This document shows positions 24,423 through 37,818 of a stretch of DNA of 64,000 bases, piece by piece (the stretch's first letter is position 1; each line of letters starts with the position of its first letter). The position numbers and the translations under genes are program-made. The DNA is from Diploscapter coronatus. Lineage: Eukaryota; Nematoda; Chromadorea; Rhabditida; Rhabditidae. The stretch covers positions 26,311,201 through 26,375,200 of the forward strand of contig OZ038422.1 of assembly GCA_964036155.1 (NCBI GenBank), read 5' to 3'. A model generated the notes under the pieces. The model did not search any database. It saw nothing but the letters and a program-made list of their open reading frames with translations, and was not told where the DNA came from.

Positions 24423-27400
24423 TTAGGATGATTTGGATTTTGGCGGAAACCTATACCCAGTCTCTGTTTGAACCTCTGGCCCCAGTTGTTGCAGGGGATG
24501 TCCATTGCTGCTGGCAAGGGTAAGGGTCTAAAATTTAACCCTTTGACTACTGTAACAGGTCCCTTGTAAAGTTTATCCAGTATAAAATTAACTAACTTCG
24601 GGAAATAAGACATGGCGAAAATTGTATAAAGTTTAAAAGTGAGTGAATTTTAATTGAGTTAGCACTCCAAAAGTTCTAATTTATGTAGTTCAAAATACTA
24701 CTATATAAACCATATCCAATATTTATACAGATTCTTTATTTTTACAATTTTTAGAAGAACTACTTTTAAATAACAAATTTAATAGTGCTTACGTTGTAAT
24801 TGGTATTCATTTGCGGGACCACTTGTTGAGGGACCAGTTGCATTGGCGCACTCGCCATACCTGACTCGTTTTGGGCCATGCGACGGAACCTAAAAGAGAT
24901 CAACCATCTTTGGGAGCCTTTGGAGAAGAAATATCTTTTTCACAAATTTTACAATTTCACAACATTTTACGTTACTTTGCACATACGACATTTGCTTACC
25001 ATCAACTCATTGTCATAATGATTACTGCATGTTTCGTTATTTTATGGAAGTTTTTGAAGAAAACCCACTTTTGCCGGTTCTCCTTCATGAACTTCTGTAT
25101 TTTCCTAGCAGCAGCCTGGCGTTTCCGATTTCGATGACCCCGGTAGGCATGTTGAATTGTCGTGGCAGCGCGGTGCTCTCGCAAAAGGGCCAGAGTGGAG
25201 TTGGTTTGAGGGATCTGAAATTGTTTTGAAGAAGATCAGCTTTTCCAATCAATATCTTCGAAAATATCAAATTTCAAATCAAAATTTTAGCCATATCGTC
25301 CAAGCTCTACTGCTTTTTTCTTCAAATAGCTCTTAATGAAGATCAATTTTTAAATAAAGTGATGTGAAAATTGAAATACTGATGGAAATCTTCTCTTCGT
25401 TTTATAAAATAAATATCTTACCTGGATCCTAATGCTTTCTCCATGAAGTGTCGGGTGTTCGGGTACTTCCAAGGCCGAAGACGTATCCCCTTGTCCCTGT
25501 TCGTCCCGATTCTTCTTCATCCGGAAATGCTTCTGGACGACGATCGCCGCATTGTGCAGCTTTTTGAAGTAGCAGAACTAAAACCGATTTTTTCTATGCA
25601 TATTAATTGCAACCTTCAAAACAGGCCACACCTTCAAAATATGACAGCAGAATTTTGAGTGGCACATTTCATGTTTTTGCAGGTAAATGAGATGTGATAA
25701 GGTCAAACTTCAAACTTTTCAGTTTTAGTTAACGGGTGAGAGGAGAGAAGATATATGAAATCCTCGTAATCGATATAACTAAAGTATATCAAAATAGAAG
25801 AGATATATAAACCCTTCTCATTTTTAGATGCTAGAAAATTTTTGAAAAGGAATAATAGCTGATTAGGTCAGACTTGAAAGAAATTAGAGTACGATAAAAT
25901 CGATATATGAGAATATATGAAATCCCCCTACTTTCTTATATCTCCTATAAAAGCTTTGGATCGTGACGGCGGCCCTCCTTTCAACGTCCGCCTGTCTTTG
26001 GCTAGAGCTTCGTGCTCTGTATTCCCGGTAAGCTCTTTGAATGATCATTGCTGCCTCGTAAACTTCCCTTTGCTCACCATCTGAAAATTTTAAATTTATT
26101 TTAACCCTAGATTCCCATTAAATGACGACTTTATTGACACCAGAAAGATGTGATATTTTGATATATCCACCTCCAAGAAAAGCAAACATTGAATCGGATA
26201 TTTTTCAGAATCAGGGAGATTTTGAAAGAAGGAAGTTTGGCGTCACTAAAGAAGAGACAACTGCAGTATCCCGAAAATTAGAATACCGTACCCATGCCAA
26301 AGCCCCTGTAGAGCTGATGGTCCTGGGAATCTAGCGCGGTGGGTTTTTCTTGGCCCGAATTCGGCAGGACCATTGTTGGATTAGTTTTATCACAGACAGA
26401 CAATTTTGGAATGGATTTAGAAATTAGAATAAACCGGGGAAAACCGGTGAGTGGATATAAGAAATCCGGGGTCAGGGGGTGGGGGCGACAAAATTTAGGT
26501 GAATGGCACTCTTTGCAGATCGGAAAATGTGAAGGGTTAACCGGAGGTTAGGTAAAATCGAGAGATGCTGGAAGAAAATAAGAAAGGAGAAATAGCGTCT
26601 AGAGCTAGACAAGCAGAAAAATCAGCCGGATCACAAAATATCGCACTGATCGAAGAGAGAAGAAGGGCAAAAGAAAAACCGGATGAGGGGAAATAATAGG
26701 TCTTTTGAAGAGAGGAAAGAGGGAAAGAGCACGCCTGCTACCTCGCGACCCGAGCCACATACAATGACGTAAAACAGAGAGATTCTTTAGAATGGAACGA
26801 AATAGCGCAGTGGTAAGTTTTGCAGAAAAATGAAAATGGATGAGGTTTCAATAAGGTCAGACCACTCGATTTTTGCAAATATTCTAGCCCCGCCCACTTT
26901 TTATCAGAGCCAAGATATATGAATATTTTTGATGTTTATTCTTTATCCAACACGATTTTATAAAGCCCATTTGTTACACAGAAGAGGTGGAATGAGGAAC
27001 CAAAGTTCCCTTTGTTTTTCTCTTTTTCTCCCTAGTGTTTTTACCTCTAACTTTTTTGCTTCTTTTCGTCTCGAACTTCTTCTTTATATTTCTCTTTCCA
27101 TTTTGCAGATCAATTCAGGCGATGACTTGAGGTAACTGCCAATTGGTCGCGCTTACACCGGAAATGACCTCTATCCTACCTATTTTTAAATGACCCCCAA
27201 TCATTGATAAAGGATAAGAGGCGAAAGCAGGCTGGGATATATCTAATTTAAATCAGGATATGAATAGCTCACACGCCGACAAGTTGATTTAACGTGAGCT
27301 GATTGAAGGATGGGGATGATTTTGCAAAGGTAAAGGGTACTCAATGGCACGAAAAAGCTGATCTTTATGGATTTTAACGCGTGTTTTGGTAAAATACGTT

Positions 27401-30400
27401 GGTTTAATAGTTACAAAGCTGATCCTCGTGAAAATTAGTCTTGGCTTTACTACGTCTTTTGGGCTTAGACTCAGATCCAACTTACAGTCCTTCAGTTCTT
27501 GTAAGCTGAAAATTTACAACCCTTGTAAGTTGACTTACGGGTATTGTAAGTTGAACTTGAGTCCAAGCCCTATTAAAAAAACATTTGATATTTTCTCTGT
27601 ACTAATGTTCTGAGAAGCTGAGTTCACGTATCTTAGAGAGTCAGAGCGATTTTTGCTTCATTGACGCAGGTAAAGGCGCAAGTGGGCGAGAGAGGGAAGA
27701 AGGGATAAAATTTGAGGGAATCAGAGAAAAAGGAGGTGATGAAGTCACTCAAGCACCTTCACATGAACCGAGCAGTAAATCGTTCGATATCCCAGATGAG
27801 CTTCCTGATAAACATCAGGTATCTTTCAACATTATGCAGTTACAGTAATAGTTTTCAAGGGAAAATACAGTATCCCTAAATTTCAAGTTCAAATGTCCTT
27901 TGAAGTTCCAGAAATTCCAGTGTAATGAGTGATTAAAGACCGAAAGGTGGGAGCTTGATCGATTAGATCTGAAGGATAAATTATCCGAAATCCGGATCGG
28001 ATATTTGAAATCCGGATATATGAAATTCCTCTTAATTCGAAATAAACAATCTTGCAACAAGTTCGAGCAAGTGTTATAAGTTCTTCCAATTATTGTGGAC
28101 TCTTTATCTTCAAAGTGATGAACCTAATCTTTGATCGTTGAATATCTTATCGGTGATAAGCTGTCAATTACTCGAAGAAAGGACATGACATGCCAAGAGG
28201 TCAAAGGAACTTTCTCGAGAACGATAAGTATACTGTAGTTAAGCATAGGCCCTTAGAATGGTCGGGATACGGCGCGAAGACCTTGATTTTTTTGATAAGT
28301 TACCTATTGATCGAAATGCTATGAGCACTCTAGCTTGTTTCTTCGTGTTTGCAAATAATGCAAGGTGGTTTGACTCTTATTGACACAAGTTTACAAAATC
28401 CCTCGTTCTATGTTTAAGCATAGCGGCTTAAAACTGGCTGGTATAGCTGAAGACATTCCAAACTACTATCATTTTATGAATGGGTACAAGTAAGTTGGGG
28501 AGAGAGAGAGAGATATGGCTTACGTCAGGGATAGAGTTAAAAAAGAGAAAAAGAAGGGAATAGTATGAAAATTTGCGAGTGTAAGAAAGTTAGAAAAGAG
28601 GAAAATAGCGTCGAAAAATAAGAGGAAAAGATAGAAAGGAAAGAAATAACGTAAAAAACAAGAGATGGAAGAAAAATAAAGATGCTTAGAAAGTTTGACG
28701 CAAAGACGTGTATTGAGTTTCGCGGCAAAGAACAAAAGAAAAGTTCGCCGCGGTACAGTTTCACATATAGAAAATATGTATGCGTGTGTTTTTTGCGAGC
28801 TTAAAAATAAAGGGGTTTAGGGTATCCCAGAAAATTCTTGATAAAACTTTGTTATTTTAATTTTAGAAGTATTTTACAGTCTAAAAATTAGATTTTAATT
28901 GAAGCTAAATCTAACCTGTCAATTTCAAATTCCCCAAACTTTGCTGAAGTGGATCAACGACCGTGTCGAATCTCAGGTTGAAAAATTCGCCAAGATCTTT
29001 CGAGCTTAAAAATTAAGAGATAAAATAGGATATATGAAATCGAAGTCCTTTTCTTACTTATCGAAATCGAAACTAGTGCTTTCGAAGGTGTTAGCTCTTG
29101 AGGATTCATTGGAAAAAGAGCCGTCTCGGGTCTAAAGTTGATACTTTATCATTTTTTCAAGTTATCGTTTCCGTATCATACCGTATTCGGATGTAGTCTA
29201 TTGTGATCAAACGAAGAGCCAGAAGGTTGCGCTGATAAAGAAGAGGAGTTATCAGTGTGATCGTATCTAAAATCGCTGCTTAGTGTGTGTGTGTGTAAAA
29301 ATGGACGGAATTTGAAAAGCACTCTCACTCATTTTCTCGCAAAAATAGTGCATACCTATGATGGCTATATTCATGATCGAAGAAATTGTCGAATTCTGAC
29401 ACTTGATTTGGTCCATGCTGAGATAATAGGGGTGAATTGTAATGGTTGTGATAGAATGCGTTAGAAATATCATCTTCTATCAATGACATGGATTCTTGGT
29501 TCTGAAGATTTTAGTTGTTGACAACATGTAGAATTAAGGAAGAATCGAACCTTGATTCGAGGGGGTATTGCCTCGATGATCTGCTTTGCCAACTGAGCCA
29601 TTCGTTCCCGGTCGGCGTCAGTTATTTCGATTCCGGGACTAAAAATGCCGATTATTTGAATCCATCAAGAACTTGGATAATCTTTCCAAAAACCATAAAT
29701 ATCAGTTTTACAGACGTTTTTTTCTCCAGCTATATCTACCTTTCTAATAAATTATTAGTGGAGATCAGATTTGTTCTATAATATTTCTACAGTGATTATT
29801 TTAAAGATCAATAATTAATCAGTTTCTCTCATTTCCCCTACTCTAAATCTCTCATTTCACCTCGTAACGGCCTCAAATAGATCGGCCATTTTAGGCGAGT
29901 CCGGCACGAACACGTTTGTATCCATCGAAATCTCCACATGTAAAGGAGTGTCGTCCCTCCAATTTCCCCTATCGTTTCCTGGCTGACCTTCGTTTCCATC
30001 CGCATCGGACAGCATCGAAAAACTCGAGACTGGCTGGAATATTTACTTTTAGATTCAGTAATACTGTCGTTTTTTTTGTTGAAAAATAATATTATAAATT
30101 TTTAAATATTTAAATGCTCATGCTATAAAAGTGATTTATTAGAATCTGCTTAGCATTCTTATATTTGGCATGTATAAGTTGGAATATTTCACGAAAACTC
30201 ATACTTCATTTATGTTATAATATGGTATGGTCTAAAAATGCAAAAGGTGGTTTTTTCAATTTGATATTTTTGACAAAAATCATGACTCGAATAAGACCCA
30301 TACCTCTTCCCCCATCGGGGACTTCTGCAGAGGGACTCGTTCCTTCAAAAGCAAGTGCTCGCGTGTTACCGTCTCGCCATTCGTCATCACCCATAGCTCA

Positions 30401-33400
30401 GTTGGACTGACGTGATCCTCCTTCGACGATTTGTCGTGCACATTGATAAAGCTTTGTTTTTCAGCAAGACGGCGCATTTTTTCGTCGCCTAAAATATGGG
30501 TTTTAAGAAAGTTGTAACCTTCTGATAGAGTGCCACCAATTGGTGCGTTTCTAAATGGTACAAAATGGTAGGTTGATCGAAGCGCGAAGAGATGTGGGGC
30601 ACTCGTTTCCTCCCACTCAGAAGCGGTGAACGGTCTTTTGTAGTCCACACCCACTTTTGAGGAGAGAGTAAGGGGAGGGAGGTAGGTAGGTAGGGAAAAG
30701 AGTGGGTGTGGAATAAAAGAGTCCGCGGTGAACGAAGGTTGCCTCGCCTCGGCTCGCGTTTGACCTCAATTCACTCGCGTCACGCTTCGCAGGGGCCCTA
30801 GGATGCAGCCTAGACCAAGAACTCACTTTCCTGTACTTTACTTTCACTTTCTTCCTCGCCCTCGACTGCTTGGGGATTTATGTGTTTTCTGTGACTTGCT
30901 AAGCGCCGCCTCGCCTGTTGGTGATGGGAGTCGAGACTATATGAGAAGGACTGGTTATTGTGGAATGAGATAGTGAGATGGTTGAATGAGGTTTTCGCAA
31001 ATGGGGGGAATGCGCACAATGTACGCTACTTTGTGCAATTTCTGTGTGGAGGACACCGACAGATAACATTTTTGGTAACTTTGGTACATACTTGCTAAAT
31101 CGCCCGGCGTTCTTCCCCTATCGTCCAGCACGTCCAAAGACTCTCGACATTCTTTGATGATAACCTTGGCACATTCCAGGTGACCCATGCGCATGGCTAA
31201 GTGCAATGCGGTTAGCCCTTCAACGTCACGCGAAAGTGGATTCAGCTCCCGGTTGTAACCGAACGAGGTCCTAGATTTTTTTCCCGAAATAGCACACTTT
31301 AGCATTTAATTTTAGTAATTACCTCAGGTTTAATAAAAATCGAATCAAATTAGAATAGTTCAGCAGCGCCGCATAATGAAATACAGTTCTTGACGGCAAA
31401 TTCGAATTTAGCAGGGACAAATTTGAACTTCTTTGATTTTGATTTGCCTGCGATTTTCTTTCTAGCAATCGCAATAACGCAGATTCATCAACGTAGCTTA
31501 GGGGCTCGTTCTGAAATGGTTAAATTGAAAAATTAGATTTAGTTAAAATATTACGTATGAATTATCAAATGGATACAGAGCGGATAGTAAAATCTGAATC
31601 CGGTCCAGCAAATTTTGCAGATTGTCTGTGTTTGAGGATATGACATCGTCCATATATGTGAATTCAGATGATGTAGAGACTTGCTGGTTGTTACAGTATA
31701 CGATAAGAGGTACTGTTCTTGATGAAGTTGCTAAAATATTAAAATTAATAATAAAAAAAACAATAAACTTAGCTTAAATAAAAATATTTAATTTGATAAA
31801 CATATAAATTTAAGAAAAATACATACATGGCGGCGAAAATAGCGATAGAACGCCAACTTGAACCAATCTCGCTGGTACTCTCCTTTCACCAAATTGAACG
31901 GAATACTCGTGTCCCTTCATGAAAAAGCTGCCAATGACTAGAACCTTCGTACCACCCTTAAATTGTACTACTTTTTAGCAATGATTATATAAATTTATAA
32001 TACTTTAGAAGACCCAGAAATTGGTGTAATATCTGTGATTGGGGTTTGATTAGAAGAAAACTGAGCTTGGGATGCTGGGACTGGAGATCCGCTGATGGAC
32101 TGTTGAAGACAGAGCGACTGAAATATAAAGGTTTGAAAACAGTTTCTGGGGACTTTTGAAGCCTACCTCTTCATCTAAATTGCTGCTTTTCGTGGTAGCC
32201 CCAGATGGAGAGGAGCTTGCATTGTGCAGATTGGCAACGTCGAGCGAGTTGCGATGGTTCCCAGAAGTTCCCACAATTGGTTGTCGCTCGTTTCCGCAAC
32301 TACACGAGTTGGGGGTGAGTCCTGAATTTGTTGAAATCAATATTTTGGCTTAAAATTTATAGTTCCCTCAAATTCAAATGCATCTCTTAAACTCTCGTAG
32401 TTTCAGTTACTACTTTAAATTTATGATATGAAGTGAGATATGTATCTAGACATTAAGCTAGCTTGATGAATTATTTTAGCTCGAAATTTAAACTTTATAT
32501 TTACCAGCAAAATTCACGTCTATAGAATCAGAAAATGTCGAGGGTTGCCGTCTCAGGGCTAACGATGAAAGTCCTTTCCGAAAAGCAGAAGAACAAGAAT
32601 TCCTTCTCTCCAAATGGCGGTTCGATGACGACGTCTAAATGCAGTAATCATTATTTCATATCTTAGATGGCATCAAAAATTATGATAATCTACATATACT
32701 CTGGATTATAAATGACGTCCGGAATTACAGGATTTCAGCGATTCTTATTCGCATTTTAAACGATTTGGAAATTTATGCAGTCTCTAATTTCATACTTACA
32801 GAATGAGAGGATCCAGCTTGTTGCTGATGTTGAACCTGCTCATTTTGAAGCGAATGCAGCGTGTTGACAATCTCTTCCGAAACTTGTTGAATTATGTTGT
32901 TCTCCAGAGAATATCTATCTAAATTAAGCATTTTAAATATTAAGTTTTAATTTAAATTAGCATACAAATTGGTGCTAGTTGAGCGGCAAGCTGCGTAGAA
33001 TTTGGGTATAGGGAATTGGCAAGTAAGGAGTCTACCTAAATTTAGAAAATTAATATTTATGATCATCTAATAAAAGTAGTAAACAAAAGTTTAGATGTGC
33101 AATTATCATTCATTTATAGTGGAATATTTATTGAATGTTACAAATTATTTTTTTCAATTGCAACATTTAAATTAATAATTTGTTTAACTCAAATTATTAC
33201 CGTCATATCTATCAAAAACCTGTAGTCAGCTTCGTTTTCTCGCGTGTTTAAATAATGTATCAGCACATATTGGGGATCCTAAAATTAATTAGTCTCAGAT
33301 AAGGTTTAGTTCAAAGTGAATTACGTTTCTCAGGGAGTATATTCGCCTATGAAATGATGGCACAACAGCGGAATGGGCGTAGTGCGCTGATATTACGGCT

Positions 33401-33992
33401 TGTTTATTAACCTAAATCAAAGAATATATGAAATCCTTAAGGGGTATATGAAAGCATGAAATCCCTACCTTCAAATCCATATGATCCTCTCTGATAAGCC
33501 TTCCACCTTTTCGTCTTCTCCATTCATATCCATCGTTCTTAAACCAATTACCGTCATGTCGAGCGAATAATAGCTGAGTTCTAAAAATAAACAAAAACTA
33601 TATTAATTAAAGTTACTGTTAAAATTACCCGGACGCAGGCCTTTCTATGACAGTATTCGTGAAGATTTCCGGGTGCATCCGAGCGTTGCACAGGATTTGA
33701 TATATCTCCTGGAAGTTTGAATTTTACAAAATTTAAATTATAGTTGAGTGTTTAGATAATTTAGATGTTAGCACTTAAAGTATAGATGATAAAAGTGTTA
33801 GATTTATAACAACCTGGAATTTAGATTTAAATAATCTACATATAATATTTAGAGCTTAAATTATAAATAACCAGGGTTTAAATAATTTAGATTAACTACT
33901 TGATTGGTGTTCCATTTCGGGTTGATCGGTTGCCAACTAAACGAGCAGCATGGGTCCGGTGGTTGAATATGTTGATGCTGATCTACAGCCAT
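24423..33992 (-). CDS. camt-1: Calmodulin-binding transcription activator CAMT-1
   Basis: Twenty-six exons from the ATG at 33992 to the TAA at 24423 keep frame at every junction and encode about 1,070 residues. Order: CG-1 DNA-binding domain in exons 1-5 (KWNTNQ, DGYEWRRRKGGRLIREDHMD, VVPSFHRRIYSL, YVLIHYLN); Ser/Gln linker; IPT/TIG domain in exons 11-12 (GGTKVLVIGSFF, VPLIVYCNNQQV); ankyrin repeats in exons 13-14 (TVFHYAALLNYSNLI, GLTALHLAMRMGHLECAKVI); the IIEAIPPRIK segment; then IQ motifs in exons 22-24 (AAMIIQRAYREYRAR, AAVTIQSFYRRY, AATTIQHAYRGHRNR, ARKIQKFM). This is the full CAMTA architecture, so the protein should be a nuclear, calmodulin-responsive transcription factor. A 2.8-kb intron (26087-28911) separates exons 21 and 22. 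The last exon (24527-24423) is chosen because a TTTTAG acceptor and frame both fit. Confidence 0.95.
26087..28911 (-). other. 2.8-kb camt-1 intron before the IQ exons
   Basis: No independent gene supported on either strand. It contains purine-rich tracts with the GAAATAGCGT word (26589, 26799, 28600 area), a GATAAAGGATAAGAGG-type motif near 27204, GTTAAGCATAG words near 28235 and 28412, and one GGATATATGAAATTCC word at 28013. Confidence 0.6.
30644..30712. mobile_element. 69-bp palindromic MITE-like insert in camt-1 intron
   Basis: Perfect or near-perfect ends TCCACACCCACTTTT and AAGAGTGGGTGTGGA enclose a purine-rich core with GTAGGTAGGTAGG. It sits in the 605-base intron between camt-1 exons 14 and 15. 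It shares its core with the copy at 11131-11195. Confidence 0.6.
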
Positions 33993-36900
33993 TTCCAAGT
34001 TAAAATATTCCAGCCGGTTTTAAAACTTAGAGCTTAATCCATTTCTACCAATTATCCAACGAAAATTCTCTGAAATGAAACAAAATCAATAATTTCGGGA
34101 TAAAGTCAGGAAAAAATGCTATGTCGCGCCGTAATACGAAAGGCCCTCCATATTTCTTTATGCAAAAGCCGGGAGTCGGGGGAAATAGCGTGAGAAAGTG
34201 GGAGAGAAAAAGAAAAATGTGTAAGATAGTGTGGTAAAGTGAGTGTCTGAGAGAAAATTGGGTAATAGTGGGAGAAATGAGAGAGCACAGGGTGTCAGGG
34301 AGCACATTGCATTGGACGAGAAATCGATCTAGCTAAAAGCGAAATAGCGTTGAAAAGCTAAAGAAAAAGAGGAACGGACAGAAATAGCATGAGAAAGTTA
34401 GACGGAAAAGAAAAATGGGTGATAGTAAAGAAAAAGAAAAATGAGAAAAATCATAAAAAAAAATAAATTGAGGCTCCAGAAAGGAGAAAGAAGGCAGATT
34501 GAGAAATTACCTTTCCACGAGAACGGAAGGCAAAAAGTAAAACTAGAAATAGAAAGTTCAAAAAATTAACTCTTAAATTTAAATAAAACCCTAAAACTTT
34601 CACTTTCAGAATTGATTTTAGATCGTGTTTGACTTTAGCTTTTAATGGATTTCGAAGACTTAATTTCACCTCCGAGATTCATTTTCAGATAGCCTAATTT
34701 ACATTTTTCTCGATCTCATTGTTGTTTTTTTATATGGTTTTTCATGCATCTTAAGACTTAACTTTTATTCCCAACTATCTCAACCTTTTCATCTTTATAT
34801 GTCTTGGGTTTCAATACTATATCTTTGAACTACTATCTAAAACGTTCATCGTGAATTTGGTGGGCCAATTTCTTGTTCATTCATATATTTTTGTTCACTC
34901 TCTATAATCCTTCCAATTAAAATAAATCAAATTTATGTGCGATTTGTAGATAATTTCAGGCTGAATGCGACGATATAAAATTTGAAATCTTGGGCAAAAT
35001 AGAGCGCAAAATGGGGAGAGCTAGACAAAAAATAGATTCAAATTGAGATAAGTTCTTCATCCTTCGCTTTATTTAGAGCGCCGATCGGGGCCCGGTTTAC
35101 CAACGAACAATCCTCATGTCTTCTATGTTTTGTTTTCCTCAAATATGGTCGTTTCTATCTTCTGCACAATTACACTTCCTCTATAAGTTTTTCGCCATAT
35201 TTACTCAATTTATTTAAATCTCTCCCCAAAGCTATTTCCTATCCTAATTTGTTTTAGATCTCTTCCAATGTTATTTTTCTTTCTCAATTCTGTCGCTTTT
35301 TCTAGAAATTTCTTTAATTCTTTTTTATTTATGTTTCATTTTTCTCTAGCCCACGATATATAAAGAACTGGAATACGCAAAAAGTTCTTTCGGTCCGTTA
35401 TTTCGAAAACTTAAATTCGCTAATCTTTAACCGAAATCCAATTTTTCGCACTCTCTTGGAAGATACATGACATATAATATAGTCGTTGGCAAATCGGATA
35501 TTTAGATATCCATGAAAGATCTGGGATATACAAAATCCCTCCCCCTTGGAAGTCTTTTGTAGATTAAAAATCAGGATATACGGAATCACCCCTATATAAA
35601 GGGGAATTTCTTAGATTTGAATATATACATACATATGAAACCTCCGTCTAAACTTTTGGATATCTCGATTTTTCAACATTTGATTTCTGAATCAAGAGGG
35701 TTTTGCTTTTCTTTATCATGTATCGATCTGAAAATTTGTTTTCTTTTGCATTTTGTTTAAATTTTTTCGTGCGTAAATTGTAAACGCGAATTTCTCTGCG
35801 ACGAGCCGATATCTGTGCGCAAAATTCCGATTTGCCGTGCAACTTGTTGATGTTTTCTTCGAAAGGCGAGAAAAGATAAACAAAGGCGATAGCTACGAGA
35901 TCTTGGACCCTGATAAAGGAATTTTGAACCCATAAGGAAGTCAAATTTTCAAAAGACCGATCTTTTATCGATAAGATCAACAAATACCTAACTTTATGGT
36001 AATGTTCTGGCCAAGAGAATGGAGAAGAGGTTGCCACCGCGTTACCAGAGAAATGGTTAGATGGTTCAATAGATACCAAGATACCAATCAGGTTATTTTG
36101 CGCCGAACATGCTGTGAAGGTGAGGTGCAAGAGACGAAAATTGGTTGTTTTGAATTTGGTAATTTTACACCCAATCCGGTTTTCGAGCCTATTTTTTGGA
36201 ACGCGACGAGAAATACCTAGGTTGTTTTCGATTTATGACAGGTGGCTTAAAGATTCAATTCCGGTTGTTCGAACACTTATATTTCCAATTTCTCAGTGTC
36301 AAACTCTAGACGATCTTTCAATTTTCCATTGTTCCAATTTTGAATATAAAGTAGCCATTATTTACGCTAATTCGCTTAATTACATCATTACTGTGTTTAA
36401 GGATAGTGCTAAATTCCGTTTTGGATATATGTTGTTGATGTTGAAAATATTCAAAGTACGGAATATTTTGAATTCTCTTTGTCAGCTATGTTTTGGGTTG
36501 TGATATCTGATCTTGCAAATCTAGGCTCGAAACTTCCAGGCTCCGCCCAGTTTTTGGTCAGCCTCAAATATAAATTTGGTAAATCTGGTTGGGCTCAGAA
36601 CTCAATTTTTGTGGGTCAGGTTTTACAATTTTTGAAGACCAGATATTTAATTTTTAGGGTCAGAGTTTGAAATTTTGATGTTCTCTTATTGTGATGTTAG
36701 ACGTCTAATTTTCGCCTTTCTCCTCCACCCCTGGCCAGAAGATTGAATGTCCTTTTCCGATGCTGTTTTTCTTTTTCCTCATCAAAACCTATTATTTCTT
36801 CCAACTCTTTTTCTCTGGTCTCTCTAATTAAGATATAACTATTTCCGTTTAGAGTCTGGGAAAGTTACCTTTACTCAGGCTGTTTCTTCGCATAGAAACA

Positions 36901-37060
36901 TAATTGTGAAGGTCAGATTTCCTATCAATATCAACTGGTTGTTTTGGCCAAGATTTTTTTCTAAATAATAATGCGAAATTTAAACTCTAGTTTTTTCTTT
37001 AAGATTAAAAACTTTTTTGCCTATCTAAGCATTTTTCACTTAGTAAATAAGTTTTAGGTA
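33993..37060. other. camt-1 upstream region; no gene seen
   Basis: A 3-kb gap. Purine-rich strand tracts with GAAATAGCG words lie at 34181, 34341 and 34381. GGATATA...AATCC words lie at 35523-35539 and 35573-35587. Open frames up to 160 codons (35648-36130 minus, 36114-36503 plus) overlap each other, lack good splice signals and have intron-like words (TGGTAT, GGTTACCA), so I do not call genes. Confidence 0.5.
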
Positions 37061-37818
37061 GAGGACGCAAGTCTCGCCAACTTCGTGAAGACAAAGTCAA
37101 AAGAGCGCTTTTTCGTCACTTTTTCCAAAAAGGCATACAAATTTTATAAAGTTGTTTTTCCTTATTTTTCTTTTTTCACTATTAGATAGTGAACGAGTGA
37201 ACATATCTACTTCCGGAACATGCCCCCGAAACACGACGGAAGTCAGCCAAAATAAGCAGTGAAATCTAAAAATCGTTCATTTGAGCTTCAAATGTGTTCC
37301 TCATTGCTTCTTCATTGATCAGGAGTTGCGTTTTTCAATGAAGAACATTTTGCACCCAAGAAAAATATAAAATCCAGACGGCAACCAACAACAAGCGGCC
37401 TGAAAATTGAAAACTTCAATAACGCATTGCAAAGCGATTTGACAATTGTTTTATGGCTTTTTGCGGTCAAATTGCAAAGTGGGCATGGCCTATCATTTTG
37501 GGAATGATAAAAATCCCTAGAAACTTCAGAATGTTCCAGAAGCAAGCAAAGAAATTCAAACAAACGTCCTTACAAAACCGTTCTCCTTCTGAAATAGCTT
37601 TTGCTCTGTTGCGTGTAAGGACAGAGCACGCTTTTCTCCTTACGAAATTTTACTAAAAAGGGGTCTTCTGATCATCGTCTTCAGAAATTCATATCTTTGG
37701 CTACACTGAACCGTTTTTCATCCGGTTCTTTGCTGTTAGCTATTCTAGTATGATAGATTTCCAGAAAAAAGTACTTTTATGACTTTGTCTTCACAACGGG
37801 AATTTCACTTGCGGTCTC
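37061..37818. mobile_element. 758-bp TIR element, family 'CGCAAGT' copy 1
   Basis: TA flanks both ends (37059-37060 and 37819-37820). The left end GAGGACGCAAGT and the inverted right end GAGACCGCAAGT align. About 15 bases further in, GTGAAGACAAAGTC matches its inverted counterpart perfectly. No transposase frame was seen. The same terminal sequence occurs at 50100-50803. Confidence 0.7.

Noticed and set aside
24354..24613. A separate 70-residue gene (MSYFPKLVNFILDKLY...) on the minus strand
   Set aside because: The same bases, entered from a TTTTAG acceptor at 24528 in another frame, give the missing last exon of camt-1 in the correct phase, ending KSKSS and a stop. The longer frame is better explained as a shadow.
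29553..29640. tRNA-like box A (TGGCTCAGTTGG) and box B (GGTTCGATTC)
   Set aside because: They fall in camt-1 exon 17 and its donor, where the reading frame (ADRERMAQLAKQIIEAIPP) fully explains the bases.
35648..36503. Overlapping 160- and 129-codon open frames upstream of camt-1
   Set aside because: They lie on opposite strands and partly overlap, lack good splice signals and contain the TGGTA-type words typical of introns in this genome.
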